NCBI RefSeq assembly: GCF_004005375.1
Contig: NZ_RZUF01000005.1
Coordinates: 131,844-193,277, forward strand
Reading direction: 5' to 3'
DNA from: Rheinheimera sediminis
GTDB lineage: Bacteria > Pseudomonadota > Gammaproteobacteria > Enterobacterales > Alteromonadaceae
DNA: 61,434 bases
Shown: in pieces, positions 55,894 through 61,434 of the stretch
Numbering within the stretch: the first letter of the stretch is position 1
Layout: every line of letters starts with the position of its first letter
Translations under genes and position numbers: made by a program
The notes under the pieces: model-generated
What the model was told of the DNA's origin: nothing
Databases searched by the model: none
What the model saw: the letters and a program-made list of their open reading frames with translations, nothing else

Positions 55894-57045
55894 TTATTGC
55901 AGTTGTTTCAAGCGTACCGCTACTAAATCCAACTCAGGAAACTCATCTTCCGGTAAGTGTTGACGCAGCACATCAAAACGTTGTGCCAGTTCGCTGGTGC
56001 TGATGGCGCTTAAATTGATATGGCCCATCTTGCGACCCGGTCTTTTGCCTTTGCCGTACCAGTGCAAATGGCAGCTTGGTAAGCTTAATACTGCAGGGCT
56101 GACATGATCTTCACCCAGAATATTCACCATCAAAGTGGGGCGTACTAAAGCTGTGCTACCAAGTGGCAAACCACAAACAGCCCTTAGGTGGTTTTCAAAC
56201 TGACAGGTGTCGGCACCTTGCTGGGTCCAGTGCCCTGAGTTATGCACCCGCGGTGCTATTTCATTCACCAGCAGTTGGTTGCCCACCTGAAAAAACTCCA
56301 GAGCCAATACACCGACATAATCTAAAGCAGTTGCTACAGCTTCAAACATCTGCTTGGCTTGTTGCTGCAATTCCTGCTGACCAGGTAAGGCCAGAGATAC
56401 CGCCAGTACACCAGCAACATGATGATTTTCTGTCAGAGGGTAGACCACCATTTCGCCAGCCTGATTACGGGCTCCAACTAAACTGACTTCACGGTCAAAA
56501 CGGACAAACTGCTCGGCCACTATAGCTTGAGGTAAAGTATGGTCGGCGCCTGCCATAAACTGTTCAATATCAGCCCACACCGCTTGCGAGTCAGCCTGAG
56601 TTTTTAAGCGCCATTGGCCTTTGCCGTCATAACCTGCCAAAGCGCTTTTCAGCACTAGTGGTAAACCCAGCTGTTCAATCGCCTGATAAAAATCCTGTTC
56701 AGTCACGACAATTTTATAAGCAGCGTTGGTCACGCCCGCTTTATCCAGCAGTTGTTTTTCCTGACGGCGATCGCCACCTGCTTTTATTGCCGTGCTGTTG
56801 GGTAAAAACTTACCGCTTTGCTGACACAGCTCCTGCACCGGATAGGGGATATGCTCAAACTCTGAGGTGATCACATCGGCATTGGCGATAGCTTGTGCCA
56901 GACCTGTGCCCAGTTGTTGCTGAGTGACAGGGTCAACAATAGTGTCGCTGTTCACATCATAAGCAGAGACTTTTAAATTCAGTGGAGTACCTGCCAGACT
57001 CATCATACGAGCCAGTTGACCAGCACCTAAAACCAGAACCTTCAT
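55894..57045 (-). CDS. purK: 5-(carboxyamino)imidazole ribonucleotide synthase
   Basis: A 383-residue ATP-grasp enzyme that makes N5-CAIR from AIR, ATP and bicarbonate in purine synthesis. The N-terminal MKVLVLGAGQLARMM is a Rossmann-type start; ATP-grasp motifs include PLVLKSALAGYDGKGQW and the metal site VNEIAPRVHNSGHWT. ATG at 57045; its ribosome-binding site GAGGA overlaps the end of purE, which points to coupled translation. The purEK pair interrupts the usual yrdD-tsaC adjacency. Confidence 0.95.
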   Translation of the reverse strand: MKVLVLGAGQLARMMSLAGTPLNLKVSAYDVNSDTIVDPVTQQQLGTGLAQAIANADVITSEFEHIPYPVQELCQQSGKFLPNSTAIKAGGDRRQEKQLLDKAGVTNAAYKIVVTEQDFYQAIEQLGLPLVLKSALAGYDGKGQWRLKTQADSQAVWADIEQFMAGADHTLPQAIVAEQFVRFDREVSLVGARNQAGEMVVYPLTENHHVAGVLAVSLALPGQQELQQQAKQMFEAVATALDYVGVLALEFFQVGNQLLVNEIAPRVHNSGHWTQQGADTCQFENHLRAVCGLPLGSTALVRPTLMVNILGEDHVSPAVLSLPSCHLHWYGKGKRPGRKMGHINLSAISTSELAQRFDVLRQHLPEDEFPELDLVAVRLKQLQ

Positions 57046-57048
57046 CAA

Positions 57049-57534
57049 TTATTCCTCGGCTGGATTCGGGTGAGCCAATACAGAGTCAGTTTGTTCTTTA
57101 CGGAAGGCATCAATTTTGCTCATCAGCTCTGCATCTGAGGTCGCCAGAATTTGTGCTGCTAACAAGCCAGCATTGGCTGCACCTGCATCACCAATAGCAA
57201 GAGTACCTACAGCAACCCCTTTTGGCATTTGTACTATAGATAATAAGGAGTCCAAACCTTTTAAGGCTTTAGATTGCACTGGCACACCTAATACCGGCAG
57301 GCTGGTAAACGCCGCCGCCATACCTGGTAAATGCGCTGCACCACCTGCACCGGCAATAATGACTTTCAAACCACGAGCTGCGGCATTGGTCGCGTAGTCG
57401 GCTAAAAGTTGAGGAGTTCTGTGAGCTGAAACAACGGTAGTTTCATAGGCAATTTGAAAACGATCTAACATATCGGCCGCGTTTTTCATTGTGGGCCAAT
57501 CAGATTTAGACCCCATGATAATACCTACTTTCAT
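57049..57534 (-). CDS. purE: N5-carboxyaminoimidazole ribonucleotide mutase
   Basis: A 161-residue class I PurE, rearranging N5-CAIR to [20 protein letters not shown] is the N-terminal signature, with the active SAHRTP and the [11 protein letters not shown] loop. The open frame runs 65 codons further upstream, through the promoter and into the tsaC leader, without homology. The ATG at 57534 has AAGGA eight bases upstream. Confidence 0.95.
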   Translation of the reverse strand: MKVGIIMGSKSDWPTMKNAADMLDRFQIAYETTVVSAHRTPQLLADYATNAAARGLKVIIAGAGGAAHLPGMAAAFTSLPVLGVPVQSKALKGLDSLLSIVQMPKGVAVGTLAIGDAGAANAGLLAAQILATSDAELMSKIDAFRKEQTDSVLAHPNPAEE

Positions 57535-57579
57535 CGTTGTTTCCTTAAAGCTGCAAAGAACTGGCATAATAAGGCCGCT

Positions 57580-57613
57580 ATTATATACGCAAAGTAATTG
57601 AAGCTGTAGCTTC
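57580..57613 (-). promoter_or_regulatory. purE promoter containing a MITE-end-like block
   Basis: Read on the minus strand, AAGCTACAGCTTCAATTAC is followed by TTTGCGTATATAAT. The -10 TATAAT is at 57585-57580, about 46 bases before purE. The palindrome GAAGCT/AGCTTC (57600-57613) lies just upstream. The whole block matches the right end of MITE copy B at 22 of 28 positions by my count. Confidence 0.6.
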
Positions 57614-57679
57614 AGGGAAGACTCTGGCCTCGACCAGAACCATTTTTGACGAAAAACCCTAGATACAGGACTCAGAAAA

Positions 57680-59211
<1,532 letters not shown>

Positions 59212-59213
59212 CT

Positions 59214-59243
59214 AGAGGCGCTGCACTGCGCCTCTTTCTTTTT
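59214..59243 (+). terminator. Terminator after hemF
   Basis: Stem AGAGGCGC/GCGCCTCT (59214-59221 and 59228-59235) followed by TTCTTTTT. It overlaps the stop codon of the converging globin gene. Confidence 0.9.
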
Positions 59244-59682
59244 ATCTGTTGATCATATGGCTAGCAAGTTGCGCCAGCGAATGACTTAAGCCCTGGCGCA
59301 ACAACTTGTCTTCTACCACTTCAGCCAAAGCTTTATCCATACAAAACATCCACTGATCACGCATCTGCTGATCCACAGCAAAAGGCATATGGCGCATCCG
59401 CAAACGTGGATGACCGTATTTTTCTTCAAACAAAGATGGGCCACCCAACCAGCCGGATAAAAACTCAAAAAACTTTTGCCTTATCGTATCCAGAGGCAGA
59501 GGATGAATAGCATACAATTCAGCGGCTTCTGGTGCTGTCGACATAATGTCGTAGAATCTGTCGGCCAGACGCCGTGTTGCTGCTTCGCCGCCAATCAGCT
59601 CGTAAGGCGTGGTCGCCGGAGTCGGATGTGGCTTGCTATTTGGCTGGCTTTTATTAAAAATCGCGTCAAACAACTTTTTCAT
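59242..59682 (-). CDS. Group II truncated hemoglobin
   Basis: A 146-residue globin of the truncated group II type, likely an oxygen or NO-handling heme protein. YELIGGEAATRRLADRFYDIM is the N-terminal part; the heme proximal region is KYGHPRLRMRHMPFAV with its His residues, followed by WMFCMDKAL. A Pro/Thr-rich leader of about 25 residues precedes the fold. ATG at 59682 is preferred to the longer frame that would enter aroE. The aroE start lies only 10 bases away on the other strand. Confidence 0.85.
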   Translation of the reverse strand: MKKLFDAIFNKSQPNSKPHPTPATTPYELIGGEAATRRLADRFYDIMSTAPEAAELYAIHPLPLDTIRQKFFEFLSGWLGGPSLFEEKYGHPRLRMRHMPFAVDQQMRDQWMFCMDKALAEVVEDKLLRQGLSHSLAQLASHMINR

Positions 59683-59691
59683 GGTGAACCT

Positions 59692-60507
59692 GTGGACCGT
59701 TACGCTGTATTTGGAAATCCTGTTGGGCACTCAAAATCGCCGCTGATCCATAGCTGGTTTGCCAAACAAACCGCACAAGCTTTGAGTTACGAGGCCATTT
59801 TAGCACCGGTCGACGCCTTTGCCGACAGCTGGTTTAGCTTTGTCGCTGCGGGAGGCAGGGGTGGCAATGTCACAGTGCCTTTCAAAGAGCAGGCTTATCA
59901 GTTGGCTGAACAACTCAGTGAACGAGCTTTGCAGGCTGGTGCGGTCAACACTCTTTATATAGATAAAGCCGGTGTACTTTGTGGTGATAACACCGATGGT
60001 TTAGGTTTAGTCACCGATTTAACCCGGCTAGGCGCAGAGCTTCAGGATGCTTTCATATTGGTATTAGGTGCTGGTGGAGCTTGTCGTGGTGTAGTCGGGC
60101 CTTTATTGGCTGCTGGTGTAAAGCACATCCATATAGCCAACAGAACTGCAGCTAAAGCTGAAGCCATAGCCGCGCTGTTTGATGGCAGAGTCACAGCATC
60201 AGGTTATGAGCAAGTTCCTCCTGAAAAATGGAGCCTGGTGATCAATGCCACTTCAAGCGGGCTTGACCAGCAAAGACCGCCGTTAGCAGAACAAAATCTT
60301 AAGCACTGCACCTTGGCCTACGATATGTTGTATGGCAAAGAGCCGACTGCTTTTCTGGTCTGGTGTCAGCAACAAGGTGTGCCTCAGTGCGCTGATGGTC
60401 TAGGTATGTTAGTCAGTCAGGCCGCTGAAAGTTTTGCGATATGGCGTGGCGTAAAACCTGATGTCACGCCAGTACTACAACAACTGACGGCTATGGTGAA
60501 AGCATGA
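59692..60507 (+). CDS. aroE: Shikimate dehydrogenase
   Basis: A 271-residue NADP-dependent enzyme reducing 3-dehydroshikimate in aromatic amino-acid synthesis. RYAVFGNPVGHSKSPLIH, NVTVPFKEQAY (catalytic Lys), GDNTDGLGL and the NADP loop GAGGACRG are all conserved. The start is taken as the GTG at 59692; upstream frame extends 72 codons antisense to the globin gene but has no homology. GGTGA lies a few bases upstream. Confidence 0.94.
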   Translation: MDRYAVFGNPVGHSKSPLIHSWFAKQTAQALSYEAILAPVDAFADSWFSFVAAGGRGGNVTVPFKEQAYQLAEQLSERALQAGAVNTLYIDKAGVLCGDNTDGLGLVTDLTRLGAELQDAFILVLGAGGACRGVVGPLLAAGVKHIHIANRTAAKAEAIAALFDGRVTASGYEQVPPEKWSLVINATSSGLDQQRPPLAEQNLKHCTLAYDMLYGKEPTAFLVWCQQQGVPQCADGLGMLVSQAAESFAIWRGVKPDVTPVLQQLTAMVKA

Positions 60508-60752
60508 ACCAGCAACTGATTTTTAATCATGACTTCGTTTTTGATGAAAACACAGATTCAGTCAGTTGTAGTTGTTTAGCTGCAGGCATGCGGTTACGTA
60601 TTTATATAAAGAAGCCACAAGGCTGGGATAACCAAAGCTGGCTGGAGCAAATAAAAGAAGACTGCTTTTATTGGGAAGAACAAATAGAAGAAGCGGCCAA
60701 AGCAGACCGCTTTAATGAGGATGGCGTTTTGTATCTGGATGGCTCAGCTTAA
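60504..60752 (+). CDS. yrdB: DUF1488 family protein YrdB
   Basis: An 82-residue acidic protein of the DUF1488 family; function unknown. The FDENTDSVSCSCLAAGMRL and WLEQIKEDCFYWEEQIEEAA segments fit the family, and its place between aroE and yrdA is the same as in E. coli. It overlaps aroE by four bases (ATGA). Its 3' end overlaps the converging yrdA reading by nine bases. Confidence 0.85.
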   Translation: MNQQLIFNHDFVFDENTDSVSCSCLAAGMRLRIYIKKPQGWDNQSWLEQIKEDCFYWEEQIEEAAKADRFNEDGVLYLDGSA

Positions 60753-61283
60753 CGGCTCGGCCAGATACTCATCTTTTAATACCACATAGTTAATAGCAGA
60801 CTGAGTCAGAAAACTACGTTCTGCTTCATTCAGCGGCCTGGCTTGTTTCACCGGGCTGCCTACATAGAGATAACCAGACTCTAATCTTTTGCCAGGTGGT
60901 ACCAAACTACCAGCACCAATAATGACATCGTCTTCTACTATCACGTCGTCCATTACTATAGCGCCCATACCTACCAGAATACGGTTTCCCAACTGGCAGC
61001 CGTGCAACATCACTTTATGTCCGACTGTGACATCGTCTCCTATAAGAAGAGGAGAACCGCCCGGGTTCTTTGTGGTTGGTCGCGATACATGCAGTACAGA
61101 ACCATCCTGCACATTAGTACGCTCACCAATACGGATAATGTTCACATCACCCCGTGCTGCTACTAAGGGCCAGATACTGCTATGAAGGCCAATTTGAATA
61201 TCGCCAACTAAAACAGACGATGGATGCACATAAACCCCGTCAGCAAGCTGTGGAGTTTTACCTTTATATGAAGTTAATGACAT
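60744..61283 (-). CDS. yrdA: Gamma-class carbonic anhydrase family protein YrdA
   Basis: A 179-residue left-handed beta-helix protein with hexapeptide repeats. Family members are trimeric metalloproteins; some are carbonic anhydrases, others have unknown activity. Candidate metal histidines occur in SVLHVSRP and TVGHKVMLHGC. The ATG at 61283 (MSLTSYKGK) has AGAGGA nine bases upstream; the frame continues 27 codons upstream without homology. Confidence 0.93.
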   Translation of the reverse strand: MSLTSYKGKTPQLADGVYVHPSSVLVGDIQIGLHSSIWPLVAARGDVNIIRIGERTNVQDGSVLHVSRPTTKNPGGSPLLIGDDVTVGHKVMLHGCQLGNRILVGMGAIVMDDVIVEDDVIIGAGSLVPPGKRLESGYLYVGSPVKQARPLNEAERSFLTQSAINYVVLKDEYLAEPLS

Positions 61284-61394
61284 AAGAATTTCCTCTGCTG
61301 CTGCAGGAGTATGCGACAAATGTTGAAAAAAAGCACGGTTCGATTGAATTTCAGGCTGTCGCACTCAAAAGTGCAAGTTTTCTTAAAAAGAGTA

Positions 61395-61429
61395 TTGCAC
61401 GCAGCCAAAAACTCCCTATAATGCGCGCC
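61395..61429 (+). promoter_or_regulatory. Stable-RNA (rrn P1-like) promoter at the window edge
   Basis: TTGCAC (61395-61400), a 16-base spacer, TATAAT (61417-61422) and a GC-only discriminator GCGCGCC, preceded by an A/T-rich UP-like stretch (about 61368-61394). This is the pattern of rRNA operon P1 promoters, controlled by growth rate and ppGpp. In E. coli the rrnD operon lies next to yrdA. The RNA genes themselves would be beyond the window. Confidence 0.78.
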
Positions 61430-61434
61430 ATGCC

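Noticed and set aside
57585-57601. PurR operator before purE (ACGCAAAG half-site)
   Set aside because: Only one half resembles the PurR box; the other half does not fit, and the block is better explained by similarity to the element end.

Overview
This 61.4 kb window looks like the replication-origin region of a gammaproteobacterial chromosome. Protein sequences and gene order resemble the Alteromonadales/Chromatiales border, and a Rheinheimera-like organism is my best guess, though the window alone cannot prove the genus. The order is a hybrid of known gammaproteobacterial blocks: atp operon, parAB, rsmG-mnmG, oriC, mioC, then mnmE-yidC-yidD-rnpA-rpmH and dnaA-dnaN-recF-gyrB, followed by glyQS, fadBA, pepQ-yigZ-trkH and trkA-rsmB-fmt-def / dprA-smg-yrdD / tsaC / aroE-yrdB-yrdA. 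The last bases hold a strong stable-RNA type promoter, and the same yrdA edge adjoins rRNA operon rrnD in E. coli.

Layout. Bases 1-12.5 kb are almost all on the minus strand: the complete F1Fo ATP synthase operon (atpIBEFHAGDC) with a recognisable promoter and terminator, then parB-parA, rsmG, mnmG, an E. coli-type oriC (about 11.52-11.98 kb) and mioC. From 12.6 to 17.7 kb come plus-strand accessory or housekeeping genes: deaD, trxC, a YbhB-like protein, a TauE/SafE permease and an MFS permease. From 17.7 to 21.7 kb lie mnmE, yidC, yidD, rnpA and rpmH (minus); from 22.1 to 28.1 kb lie dnaA, dnaN, recF and gyrB (plus). Two identical parS sites are embedded in recF, so origin, partition proteins and centromere-like sites all lie within 20 kb.

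From 28.4 to 39 kb the region is more accessory: an AT-richer pair (small phosphate-binding-like periplasmic protein plus outer-membrane porin), glyQS, a small membrane protein, a LytS/LytTR two-component operon led by an uncharacterised membrane-anchored protein, a divergent secreted trypsin-like protease, TusA, and a HEPN/MNT toxin-antitoxin pair. From 39 to 48 kb lie fadBA (with a PsrA-like operator), sltY, pepQ, yigZ and trkH; from 48 to 61 kb lie translation, envelope, purine, heme and shikimate genes.

The most interesting non-gene signals are: the oriC with clustered GATC sites, DnaA boxes and a DnaA-trio-like tract; the two recF-embedded parS sites; a family of about 125-bp elements with imperfect terminal inverted repeats (19.1 kb and 39.0 kb), whose end sequence reappears alone at the promoters of yrdD and purE; and a facing pair of GTAG-type REP sequences between trkH and trkA. 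I did not see a clearly new defence or metabolic system. The best candidates for undescribed biology are the MITE-end promoters and the LytS/LytTR operon with its unknown partner protein.
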